A DNA stretch of 64,000 nucleotides from Blastomussa wellsi (taxonomy: Eukaryota; Cnidaria; Anthozoa; Scleractinia; Plerogyridae). The notes under the pieces are model-generated. The model had not been told where the DNA came from, did no database searches, and saw only the letters and a program-made list of their open reading frames with translations. The DNA lies in the NCBI GenBank assembly GCA_947652115.1, contig OX393561.1, positions 44,734,939 through 44,798,938 on the forward strand, written 5' to 3'. Shown here one piece after another: positions 48,427-61,100 of the stretch. The first letter of the stretch is position 1; every line of letters begins with the position of its first letter. The translations under genes were made by a program, and so were the position numbers.

Positions 48427-51400
48427 GACCCCTTCTAAAATAGAGTAACTTAATTGATGTATCGGCTTGTCCCTCCCCACGGTCACTGCTCAACCCAAAA
48501 AATGCCACTTTTAATAAAACATAGCGTAGTTGTAGCCTGGTTGCAAAGGCAAACGAAGAGATGAAAACAAGTTACCGTTTTCACAGTATTCCCCCTCGTA
48601 ATTCAACGGACAAATACACTGGCCCTGAACACATTTTCCACCATGTTGGCAGGATTCAGCGCAATCACCTTTAGAATGAAGAAATGCAAAAAAAGGTGAG
48701 GACTGAAGAAACGTTAGTTACAATGCGCTTCATCTCAAGGATAGCGTTCCTTTTAAAGAGGACGTATCGCGGAGTCAATCACGATTTTTGGCCAGAATTA
48801 GCTAAATTGCAACTTCTAACGCCTCGTCAACACTCAAATCGTTTCTAAATCACTAATTTTATAACATCAAGTGAATTGAACATCAAGTGAATTCAGAAAA
48901 GAAGGACGCGGAAAAATGTGCTGGAATTGATTTTCAAGTTGGCATCAATCCCTATCTTGGCCATCCGCCCGCAAATACATCTATAAACAGTTTCTATACA
49001 TTACAATAGTCTTTCAAAGGATTTTTATTATTATCATGCAGCTTCTATTAACCGAAAGCGTCCCTTGGATTTTCAATATGTTACTAAAATAGCGTGATAC
49101 TGCCCCTTTAAATGGATTTTGCGATCACAATTAGATTCCCCGTTCCATTTATCCAGTGGACACAAATCAGTTTAAGATTACAATCTGAATAATCTACCTC
49201 TGAAGGTGGATCGTTCAGAATGGTATCTGTAGTTGGTTTCCATTTGAGCGAACTTGGTCCGTTTAAAATCACATGGCCAGCTCAGCACACGATAAACAAG
49301 CTCCTTGATGCCTAGGCTTCTTGTCGTTGTTGCTGGATTTTTTTTAGATTGTAGGTTTCGACCTTATTATTTGAAGTCACTCTTTTTTAGAAGTTCTCAA
49401 CGGTGTGTCGAAAGAGGTTTTTAGATGAGATGTCTTACAATTCTTATGAACAATACCCTTCAGCTAACACGAAGATTTAAACAATCTAAATTTAAACAAG
49501 AAAATTGTGTCAAAAGTGAAAACTTCATGACAGTGCATAACCGGAAACAGGTCGAGGAAACTCACTTAAACCAAATGGGTTTGGTTTAGCAGGAGGTTTA
49601 ATGGGTTCGTCGTGAAAGCCATTCGAAGAGAGGGAGAATTCTGCCTGAGAAAACACGCCTTCCTTTGCGTCTAACCAACTGTTAACAGGGAAATCAAATT
49701 CTCTCCTCTTCATATCCTTGACAGAGAGCTGGAAAATAATATCAAAGAATAGCGAATTCAAAATTTTGATGAAAATAACAATGCGACAGCGAAACCTTTC
49801 GCCTGAGGAGAAAACTATACAGCAGTGCTTTAATATGATACGTGGTACTTTATTATGCTGTGCAAGATACAAGGTGGCTCTTAAGTCTGTAGATTAAACC
49901 CTCGTGTGTGACCATTGAAATAACAGCTATTGCGATTGATTATTACGCTATTCAAGGTGGTTCTAACGTTTTAGGCTGTGGATAAAACCACAGTAGTGAG
50001 CATTCAAGCAAAAGTTATCAAGCAATACTTCCGTGTGGTACTTTGTATTCCGTACACAGTCTTAATTTGACTGGTGCCATCTGACGTGTAAGAAATGCTT
50101 ACCTTATCTAAGAACCACTTCTTAGACTGTCCAGTATTGTACATTTCTATGAACACTTTTGTGATTAATCCAATGTCTGAAGCTGCCACTCGAAACGTAT
50201 CGATCCTGGAAAATGTAAAATACATAATCATTAAATAATTCATTAAATATTGCACCTGGTAATGTTTCTCTTTTGTGAGTGCCCTAAGAAGCTAAAAACA
50301 CCTTCCTACAATTGTTCGTCGTATGAAGTTCTGTACTTGACATTTTGCCGGCTGAGCATTCCTTTCAGCCAATCTGAATCTGGATTTGTAGACAGAAATT
50401 CAATTTTCCGTTTCATTCACAAAGATATATATAGAGTTCGTTGATTGCAATTCAAATACATCCACGCAGGGAAGTGGATTCTTCGTTCCAGTTTTCAAAA
50501 AAAATAGTGTGTGCCTTGATCCAAACTCACTAAAAATGGCGTCGAATGTACCTACCTACCTTTTTCACATCTAGTCTAATGTTAGGACAACATGAAGTAA
50601 GCCTCACACTAACAACATCTTAAAAGTTCAAATTTCGAAAATTAAATCACGTATTTTCTGTGAAAAACAGCATCACTTCAATACCAGGACGCAACACAAC
50701 TAAATCGAACTTCTGCTTACTGTCCCGTTTTGAAGTGTTTTGCGCCAGCGGGAAGATTGGATGTCAGCGGTATCTTGTCCGTGGAACCTCTATCGCCGGT
50801 AAGGCGGACAAAAATCTTCCCGTCATTACCCGCCTGGTATTTATTTCCTGTCTTGGTTGAGATTGTGTAGTAGTACGCTGAAACGAAAGACGAAAGAACA
50901 AATCTTGGTGTTAGACAAAGCAACTTAATTTTTTGTTTCAAGCTTATTAAAACCGATATTAGTTCGTCCCTCTGATTGGTGACGGTGGTAGATTGTCACC
51001 ATGAATATGTTTTGTTTTGAATTTAGCTCTGGTTAATTTCTCGTTGAAGTTATGATCGCATTAACCGCTAAACACGTGTTGGTACCCCCTTCACCCTTCC
51101 AAGGTTGGAAATTGTTAACACGCAATCTCTGTATGGCTCAGACAAATAGTCAATGCATTGGGGTGGTGAGGGGCAAAATAAACGGATATTTGTGACCATG
51201 ATTGTTGGTGTGTCGTTTTAAGCTGAAACCTCTGCAAGAGATTCGATGCTGATTACTCTCCAAACAGAATCTTAAATTGAATTGTCGAGACGAAAGGGGG
51301 AAGGGGGGGGGGGGGGGGGTTCTGAACTCCGGACGGAAGCTGTTTTCAGGGGATCCCTCAACCATAGTATATTTGCAAGAGCACAAAACTTACGCGGATT

Positions 51401-52134
51401 TGTGATGGTGACAGGCACAACCTTGTCAGCATCTACATCAGGTATAATGTTCATGACAGGCACGTCATTTAGCAACAGCGGTTCCTTGAACGGTTTAGAG
51501 AGTGCGACGAAATCCGCCGGCTCCATCTTAAATCTGGAGAACTTCAGCGAGAGAGATTTGCCTGAGGGAATGGCGTTTGTTTTCTTTGTGCCTGGAATAA
51601 AGATCTCCGCATCTTTTCCAGCGTTGTTAGTGAATTTTACGTAAAAGTAGTAAACGGACTCGTTAAGTGTGGATTCACGACCTGTTAGGAAATAACACAA
51701 ATAAAATTAGCTGTGGACAGACGAGATGCCTTGCTGTTGCAATTCTACTTATGTGAAATGCTAGGCTTCGAACGCAAGTGTGCGGATCGGAGACCCGCGG
51801 CTATTGCATTTTCATGCTGATTCACTCTGAGAATCAACACGCATTTAACAACAGAATAACCAAAATTCCCCCTCCCTATTTTTTTTTGCTCACCTTTTTC
51901 CTTTGCGTCGTTCCCCACTAACCGAACGTTAAATTCGGAGTTAAAACTTAATTGATTTTTAGTGCAATGTATATTAGAGAAATTTTTATTGCATAGGTTT
52001 TTACTGAAGGTTAGTTAATTAGTTTGTTAGTTAATGTAATGTTATTCTGATGATATAGTTAATTTGTTCTTTGTAATTTTTTACACGACTCCTGGGAAGA
52101 CCATTTTTATGATAAGATTTCGTGTTTAAATAAA

Positions 52135-52174
<40 letters not shown>

Positions 52175-55127
52175 AAGAAATGTAATTCATCAATTTATCA
52201 CCACCTACAGTCAGGTGGTCATTTTTTGACGCTTACCTTGACCAAAGCATGACTTTCTTGTGTCATCCCAAGTCATCTCGTCTGGACATAGCATGGTGTG
52301 TGGTTCGCCCTTCTCGCAGTGAATGTAACGTGTGTTATCTGTGGGATCTTTAAACAATCCCTCGGGCTGAAGGCAACGAACTAAAAAAAATAGAGGGAAA
52401 CAGGAGAATAATATAAGTTCACCAGTTGAAAAAGTGAAGGTTACGCTTCGATCATTACCGATTTTTCCAATTAAATCAGGAAACTGTTTGTTTTGGCCTG
52501 TTTATACAAGAGGCCATATAATATATTTCAGATGACAGAATCACTGTAGCAAGAATATACAAGTAGATCATGTCAAAATATGACCTATAAAGCTTTGTTC
52601 CATATCTGAAGCTTCCCGCGTTGCTTCTGGGGAAGAGGAAGATTGCAAACTTCCATTTGCTGTATAGGCGGAATGCCACGAAGATTCAGGACCTCGATGC
52701 ATAACATCTCTTACAACAGATTCACAAAGGCAATTGCGTAATTTATTTTAAGTAACAGGCGATCGAAACCTTCGACTACCACCAGAGTACCAATTTTTTG
52801 AGAACAACACGACTATAAAATCGCACAAAGCCTCTTTGTTTCAAACCACCGGTATTTCTGTAATATGGCAGAAAGCAACTTACAAGCTGCCGTTATTGTG
52901 ACGAGCTTGATGTCATCCTTATTTGGACTGGGTACCACTGTCACAGGATCCTGTTGCCCATTCACGAGAAGCTTGTCCCCAGGCGCCCACGGATTCTCGA
53001 CTTTGAACTCAATAGGGATGTCGTTCTGTTGTCCTTTCTCTTCAAAATTCAGATCCAACGTCATGTGAGGCTGCACGGTGTATCCCTCGTTTTTATTCTG
53101 TCCTTTGCTGGGGATGACTTTCACTTGCGTGCCAGCTTTGTTGTCGAAACGAACTTTGACGAAACGAGTCGAGGAGGCTGATTCAACTAACAAAAAGATA
53201 GAATTGTGATCTATTGTTGGTGATTCCTGCAGATGCATAAATGGCATGTCTACAGGGTTAACAATACAGTCAAACATTTATAATGCAGACAGCAAAGGGG
53301 CAGAACGAGAGCTGAATTTTGGAGGTAAAAAGTTGCGAATTCTGGTTTTCCTGGAACAGAATGAACTGCCCGTAATGTGTCGGCATTACGGAAGTGTCCG
53401 TAAAGAGAGGCTGGACTGTATTCATAACAATTTCCAGGGGGAAACAAGCTTAGTATAGTCATGAGCTAGTAGAGGCGACCCTATCAATTAGCGTGAAAAC
53501 GTGATCTATAAATGAAAGTTTGAAACTTAAAACGTTAAAAAGAAAGAGAAGATAGGGTCACTAAATCCGCTCACCATTGCTAGAGAAGTACAAAAATACA
53601 TCCTTAGCACTCTCTGCCGGGACCTCTGCATCAAAGAAGGCCAGAGAGGAGGTGACCATTCTGGTGTAACCGTATGGTGTCCCTGCCGCATTTCGTCCCA
53701 CAATGAGCCTGGTGTATGTATCCTTGTCGTGGTCGCCTTCTTGAGGCATGTACCCCAATGCACGGGTGATCCTAGTACCGTTTATATACAAAGCTAGACC
53801 GTTCTCTCGTGCCCAGGTCACCATCACGTATTGCCATGTATTGAACGAGAAATCTGATTCAACCTGCCAAGAAATAAAATGATTAACTGTGTCTCCCGCT
53901 TCCCTGACTTTACGTTGCGTTACTTTTTTGTCACGATGTTACTAAGTGACGTCAATTTTCCGTGGTTACTATGGGCCACGTGCCTAGTGTAAAATCGAGA
54001 CATCAGAGTTTTGATGTCAGCTTGCGTTGTGCTGAGAGTAAACAGTGTTACAAAACCGAGCCAGCGGTGGATTTTATTGTCGCCCCGCGACATTTGACTA
54101 CTCAGTAAATTATTATTACTTACATTAAAAAAAAAAAACAAACAATATTGAAGTTAGTTAAGGGAGTTCATTGTTTGCATTTGGGAAACTTACCCGCCAT
54201 ACTTCATCAGGAACAGAGACTACCGCGAACAGTTTTCCGTCCTTCACGAAAAGCGTGAAACCGCGTGACTCCTTACTAGAGCCACCGCTGTCAACAATGT
54301 AATGAGGCTCGTCTTTGTAACTTTTAGCGGCATCGTCCAGTTTGAATCTGATGCCGAATGACAGACCAGCGGTGCACTTGTCTGGATTGCTCAGACATTC
54401 ACCTAAAATGATAAATGGAACTAATTAAAAGACTATTGTGACTAATGAGAGCAAGGACTCACTTCAGCATTCCAACAAGCAACAACAAGTTTGTTTTCTT
54501 TTTATTGTATTCTCAGGCGCGCAACGAATGATTGGCATAAATAACAAAACAAAGCTGTGAAGGACTGGTATCTCATCCAAGGAAAAACAAAATATATAGT
54601 ATTATACCTCATTCACAAGAAGAAAAGAAAAATAAAATAACTACTGTTTTGTTAAACACAAGTTACTTTTCTCGTCACATAGAACTTGTTAACTGGCTTT
54701 TGTCGTCTTCAGATTTGGCACAACGAAAGCCACACAAGTTAGATCTTTCTTGAACCCTTGAGTCCTTCAATTTTCTGTCGTTGATTTTTGGATTTTCTAT
54801 TGTTATTCCTTGTGTTATTTAGCATGTTTTATCGGTCTCAACGGGATATTAACTCCGGAGTCAATTGGCAGTAATAATTGGTAGCAGCAACATACAAGTC
54901 AATTAACTTGTCCGTTTATAATTTGGTTTTATCAACTGGGTTGATAATGTCAATTGGCCACCGTAAAGATATTCAAGAGCTGACGTTTCGAACGTTAGCC
55001 CTTCGTCGGAGCGAATGGATTCGCTCCGACGAAGGGCTAACGCTCGAAACGTCAGCTCTTGAATCTCTTTACGGTGGCCAATTGACATTATCAACCCAGT
55101 TGATAAAACCAAATTATATTGTTATAC

Positions 55128-55172
<45 letters not shown>

Positions 55173-58100
55173 CTATTAACTTGTCCGTTGTTTGTTTAAC
55201 CCACTTGACTTCACTAACCTTCAAAGTTTCCCATATCCAGCCAGGAATCATTGCCATTTAACAGCAACCCTCCTTCCAGGGGAACTATAGCCCCATGGGC
55301 TTCAGGGACAGGATCGTCTCCGACAAGGCGACCATTTTCCACCTTGCGCAATGGCCACATTTTCTTGTACCGTAATTTCGGCGCTGCGGGGAAACAAAAC
55401 AAAAAGTATTATCACGGTTGCCCTCATGAATAAAACAAAATTCATCATCTCTCTACAAGCGACAAACAAAACCATAATAAGCCTGAGGATAATACGACCA
55501 AATAATTCAATAATTCATCATAAAAGGATGATCGTTATCAACAAGTGAACAAATGTCATTATCATCCGGTATATGAGAATCACAAGAAATTTAGAATTTT
55601 AGAAATCAACTTTAGGTAAGGTTTACCACAAATAGCTTGGTTTGAAAAAAATGCGCCACGGCCAAACACAAACTTACGTGCTGCAGTGACGAGAAGATTT
55701 TTGCAGGGCTTTCTTCCATCTCTGGGTGTCACAGGAAATGGTTTATCAAAGTCGTTTATCCTCAGATGGGTAAAAGTCTCTTTGTCTTCGGCAATGAAGT
55801 ACACTGGCTTGATGGGAGCGCCATCTGTTGACATGGACATCAGCGTCACCTCGAGGGTGGAGTCAGGCACGATATCAAAACCCTGGGGGTTACCCTTGTC
55901 TGGCTTGAGAACAATTGGTCGGCCTACTTCGTTTGTGACACACAGGGAAGCGTAATAGATTTTCGCAGATACTGTGGAGGATTTAAGGAGAATAAGTAAT
56001 GAATAGGTTGAAATGAGTTTGTGATTATTTTAACTCTTCTGCTAAATATCTTCATCAAGTCAGACATTCCTTTTCAAGAAATTCTACATCTGTCGCAAAA
56101 GTTGCAAGGAAGAAAATTACGTGTGTTATTGAATATTATGTGTACAATCAAAGTTTCCAGTTTTCACAACTTACAGCCACTCCAGAAGAAGATATAAGCC
56201 GCGTTGACGTCGTCTTGTGACAAACTTCCCCCAAAGGTCGTTAAAGACGCCATATCAAACTTTGCAGGGTGAAACGGACCGTTATTTCCCACCTCTCGAC
56301 CAATCACAAAGTTGTCCTTGTATGGGCTAACTGTGGTTGTAGGGACTGGTTCACCTGTGGTATTATGAACTCGCAACTGCGAATTGTAGTACATTTTCAT
56401 TCCATTGCGTTTATTCCACGTCACCATAACGTACACCCAGTCATTAGCTAGAGCACCAGCACTGCTTTGTACCTAGCGAAAGAGACACACAAGAGGAGGG
56501 TGGATTAGGAAGGAATACAGTACATTGGAATTCCAATTATGAAAACGAAAACAATTCTAGGAATTAGAGTTAAAGTCGTGGCGTTTGAAGAAGACCCAGA
56601 GCAAACAACTTTTGGTTCTAATTACCACGAGGCTTGAGAAATCAATGTTGTGTTCTTCAAACGAATAAACTTTTATTCCGCAAAATAAACAACAACCAAA
56701 GATTGAAAACGGGATTCTGTTGTATTTACATATCTGATCGTTAAGGTCAGTAAAACGGGCGAATGAGTGAACCTTATAGCGCTACAATGATCTTAACATA
56801 TGAATAATGGTTTAGCTTAGTTTAACCACGTTAGGTTAGCAAGTGAAGTTACTTTATGATACGTTACGTCACATCACGCTACGTTATTTTACGGCAAATG
56901 ACATAACCGTCTCTGTTTACGCCTATAAAACTTACCGTCCATTCCCTATCAGCACTTCTCACCACAGCAAACAACCTTCCCTTCTCCTTAAACAAGGTAA
57001 ACCCGCGCATGCCTCGGCTGCGAGCACCGGTGTCCACAATGTACCGCAGCGTGTCATCAACATCTGCCTTGTCAAACCTGAGCTTTGTTCCAAACGAAAG
57101 CCCATCAACGCACTTCTCTGTGTTTATCACACAGTCATCGGCAGCGATTTGGGCCGCAGTGTGAGAGTCATGCCCGTCAAAGGCCAAACCCCCGTTCACT
57201 ATGGTCATCTCACCGTGTGCCCTCAGATCGGGGTTTCCAGGGATTTCTTGCGTGGCGTGTGGATGCCTTGCATGGAATATGATGCTACTGTCGGAGAGCT
57301 TGTCGGCTGTTGAAGGTTGGCCGTCTGAGATGCGACTGTCCTTTGCTGATATCATAGACCAGGAATGTACGGGCTTGATTTTGGGAGCTGCAGAAGAAAT
57401 AGACGTACATATATACAATGAAAGTTTAGAACTGATTTCATAAAGCTTTCTTTTGAGGTTTTATTGAATTTGAATTTTTAGAATCGTTACAAAATCAAAT
57501 TATTATTTTGCATCTCAGGAATTTTGATAAAGCGTTTTCACACACGTGGAAAGCGGCCATATTGGGTTGCTGATAAGTTCAATTCCCGGAGGATTGGTTT
57601 TGGGCATCAACATGGCCGCCGTGTCTATGGTTTGGAACACCATGGCTGTCGTGACGTCATAAGGAAACACTCAATAGGACAAAAGTGAATGGAAGCTTGC
57701 AGAAATGCTTCAAATGTCAACCACTGGCCTAGAAGGGCATGTACTAAAACCAGGAACACCGGAAAACCCCGGAGAAACCCGGAACACCAGAAATCCCGTC
57801 AAATGCCAATAATAAATGCCGGTGTTCCGTGTCTCGGGGTGTTCCGGTTTTCCTGGTTGTAGTACATGCCGCCTTGAAGTATCCTGTTATAAGTGTAGGT
57901 ATTTAATTTTCCCATAAATTCACAACATCATTAGAATTCATGTCAGAGATCTAATTTAATAACCTCTTTTGACTTTCGACATTCTTTTCGCTAAATGTGA
58001 AGCCCTAATCGCTACGACAAACAGACAAACAACTCATATCTTACTTACCAGGGGCAGTGATGGTCATGTTGATCACTTCATCCGGGAACTCACCAGGAGT

Positions 58101-61100
58101 GATTAACACCTTTTTGACGTCACCATTAATTTCTAGGTCGTTTTCGGTATCGAGATCCTTGGCGTCAAATTTAACAGGTTCAGTGAGAGCGCCGCTTTTG
58201 GGGAAGATCATGGACACCTTCAAGTATTCGCCCTTGGGAACGACGTAGCCGCCTTTGCGGCCCCTTGATGGCTCAACTCTAATCACACGGCCGACTTTGT
58301 TGTGTATGAACAATGTGATGTAACGCTCTTCGGGTCCCAATGGCCCACCTTATAACAACAACGATAATATATTTCTAACTGTGGCTACAAAATTCACTGA
58401 TTTAAATAGGAAAGGATTCAGAGTAAGCAGAGGTTCAGGGTTCGAGTCTGGTCATTGACGTACAATTTTTCTTTCTCTTCTGTGGGAAAGAATTCGCTAA
58501 AATGTCGCTTGAAAGGGAAACGTGCGCCCGCGATGTGGCGAAGGTTTTCCACCCTCCCTCCCTTGTCACCTTACTTGCCTCCCCCCACCTTCGATCCCAT
58601 CAGCTACGTTCTCCTAAAGGATGAAGCGTGTGAATGACGCCAGCACTCACACAAGCAAACTGGAATGACGGACAGTTTGGAAGATTGTTTTAAGCGCGAT
58701 AACCGGTGTTCTTTTTCATACCAAAATTTCGCCTACATTCCCTCTATTTCTCTCACAACGCGCTACTATTGTCCGAGTCTCGCCGCGGGGTGGTAGTGGG
58801 GATGGGGGGTGCGCAATAATTGCCTTCTATTTTTAGACTAATCGAATCGAGACGAGTACAAGAATATACTTTCTCCACAATTGCACTCGCCCCAGCCTTT
58901 CGTACAAGACTTGTTTGCACCCTGTTAACAGTAGCCTGCTAATACAGCCGCTGCATTTCACTCCCGGCCCGTCCGTCTTTCGAAACGCCCCTCGGGCCGG
59001 GAGCGAAGAGAGACGGCTATATTCACAGGCTACGTTAACAACAATAACAAAAGTACACTGGGGAGAAATAATACGTTAACATGTACAAAAACACTTACTT
59101 AATGGAGATATCACAACATCTGTAACTTTTTCCTTAAACTTAGCGGGCTTCACGATAATGCTCTTCCGATTGTTAATCATCATCGCTGACTTCGATTCAG
59201 GATCAAAGGCCCTCAGCAGTAAGGGCTCCGAGCTCTGGAACTCTCGTGTGATCTTCATAATGGTGCCACTGTTGATGTGGAAGCCCTCATTCAGCCCCTT
59301 GTAGCTAGGAGCTATGACGGACTTCTTGCCTGCACGGTTCCTGACTTTCAAAGTCACATAGTACAAAGAAGGCTTTTCCGCAATGTGCTGTCTGTTAGAA
59401 GGGACATGGGACTTCTTCTTGCCTGAAACTGGAATCAGTTAAAATCTGAATTATATTATGCGTTTGTCCTTTTTTTGTGTGTGTTCGGGTAATTGAGGTC
59501 TGTTATGTTTTAGTTATTAAAGTTCAGGTTATGTTCAATCTAGCCGTGAAGAATGAAGCTGATAAATCAACAATTAGAAGAGAACCAAAATACTTTCCAT
59601 CCGTATAAGAAAACCAATATAATAATTCCCTCGTTTGAAGAACAAGTTGTTTAGTTTTAACTGAATTTGAAGTTCGTCGGCTATTCCTACTTCAAGTACC
59701 AATTCAAAAGTTCAGGGATATTGGTTCTTTGAGTTTTCTGAATGTGCAATATTTGTCGGCAGAAATTACACTACTTCAGAATTAGCCTGCGTAGCCGGCG
59801 GGATTTGAGGGTGCGAGCTACTCACTCAGCATTCGCGGGCGAAGCCCACGAGGTCAAGCGGCGCGAACTCGACTCCTCACCAATCTCTCCACGGCTTTGC
59901 CGCTCCGACGACGGCCTCCCAAAAACAAAAGCACTTCGCCGCGAATCCCGCCAGCTACTCAGGCTACTTCAGAATAGACTAATGCCGTGCGTTTGAAGCA
60001 ACTAGTTTCGTAGCCTGTATGTCTGGCGTTCACAGGGGAGGAATAGGGGAAAGCGAAAACTCCTGTCACGCAGACTGCTAACTTCTGATGTTTACGGTAT
60101 ATACACTAACCTGATGTTCCAAGAATGAGCACTTCTTTCTTCCCCTTAGTAGTCTGTGGCTTCAAGGACATTTCCAAGGTTCCATTCATGGACAGCGCCT
60201 TCTTGCCGTCAACTGAAGAAGCCGCCAACGTAATTGGTTGAGCAGAGGTGGTACCTTTGGTGATGTCCATCATGAAGTTCTTCCTTACTTTCCAGCCCTC
60301 TGTAGGCTTGTTGTCACTCGAGCGTACTAAGACGTCCTGTCCAGCCTTGTTCATGAAGCGTACAGTTACGTAGTACTGCTGTCCTCCTAACAAAACACAA
60401 ACGGAACAGTGGAGGACACCAGATCACATAGGTGTGGAAAAAGGTATAACACAAGTAAAACACCTTCACAGTGCTTGGAAAGTGAAGGTGCTTGGAAAAG
60501 CAAACAAACAAGCAAACAAATAAACAAACAGACAAACAAACAAACAAACAAACAACAACAACAACAACAACAGTCGCGGTTCAATAAACATGGTGATAAT
60601 GAAACCTGCTAAAGACCGCGATCCCTAAGAGTACTTATGTATTGTTGAAAGTCATACGGCGAGATTAGATGGGACCGCAAGTCAAAACAAACGTGTTTAC
60701 TTATTCGATAGCCCTACTAAACCAGTAAAAAAGAAACAACTTTAAATATCCTTCGGAGTAAGAGAAAAGCTTAATTAAAAAAAAAAAAAACAGAAGAAAC
60801 AAAAATAGCAATTTGCAATCTAAGACACTTAAGCCAACTGCCCTTACTCGATTTTAAAGAAATCTACAATTCCGTTAACGTTTACTCGACTTTGAAACGA
60901 AATTTAGCTTTCCCTAGAGTAGATACTAAATCCTCGGAATTTTCCTTGAGCTTAAAGAAATTTGTCTTCCCTCGACGTCTGTCTAGACCATGGCAGATAC
61001 ACATTCTTTCTACAGTGAAGAAAAATACAATTAAAGCGAACTTCAAACCTGGTGACATTCCTGGTGCCAAGATCTCACAAGTTATGGGCTCTCCTTTAAC

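Larger units (their letters stand above)
54917..55174 (+). mobile_element. palindromic non-autonomous element, 15-bp target duplication
   Basis: The two arms (about 54920-55017 and 55018-55118) are near-perfect inverted copies meeting with almost no loop. A tail follows that ends 'aaacttaccccctct'. The 15-bp direct repeat attaacttgtccgtt flanks it at 54902-54916 and 55175-55189. It lies in the intron between the first two exons of the third LamG. Long target repeats and a fixed 3' end suggest retroposition, possibly by a Penelope-like or LINE enzyme. Each arm holds a hammerhead-like motif. Confidence 0.8.

Noticed and set aside
51282..51644. 120-codon plus-strand open frame
   Set aside because: It is the antisense shadow of exon R8, whose splice borders and module pattern support the minus strand.
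60387..60612. Frames rich in Cys/Leu/Val or Lys/Gln
   Set aside because: They are translations of the (CAAA)n/(CAA)n microsatellite.
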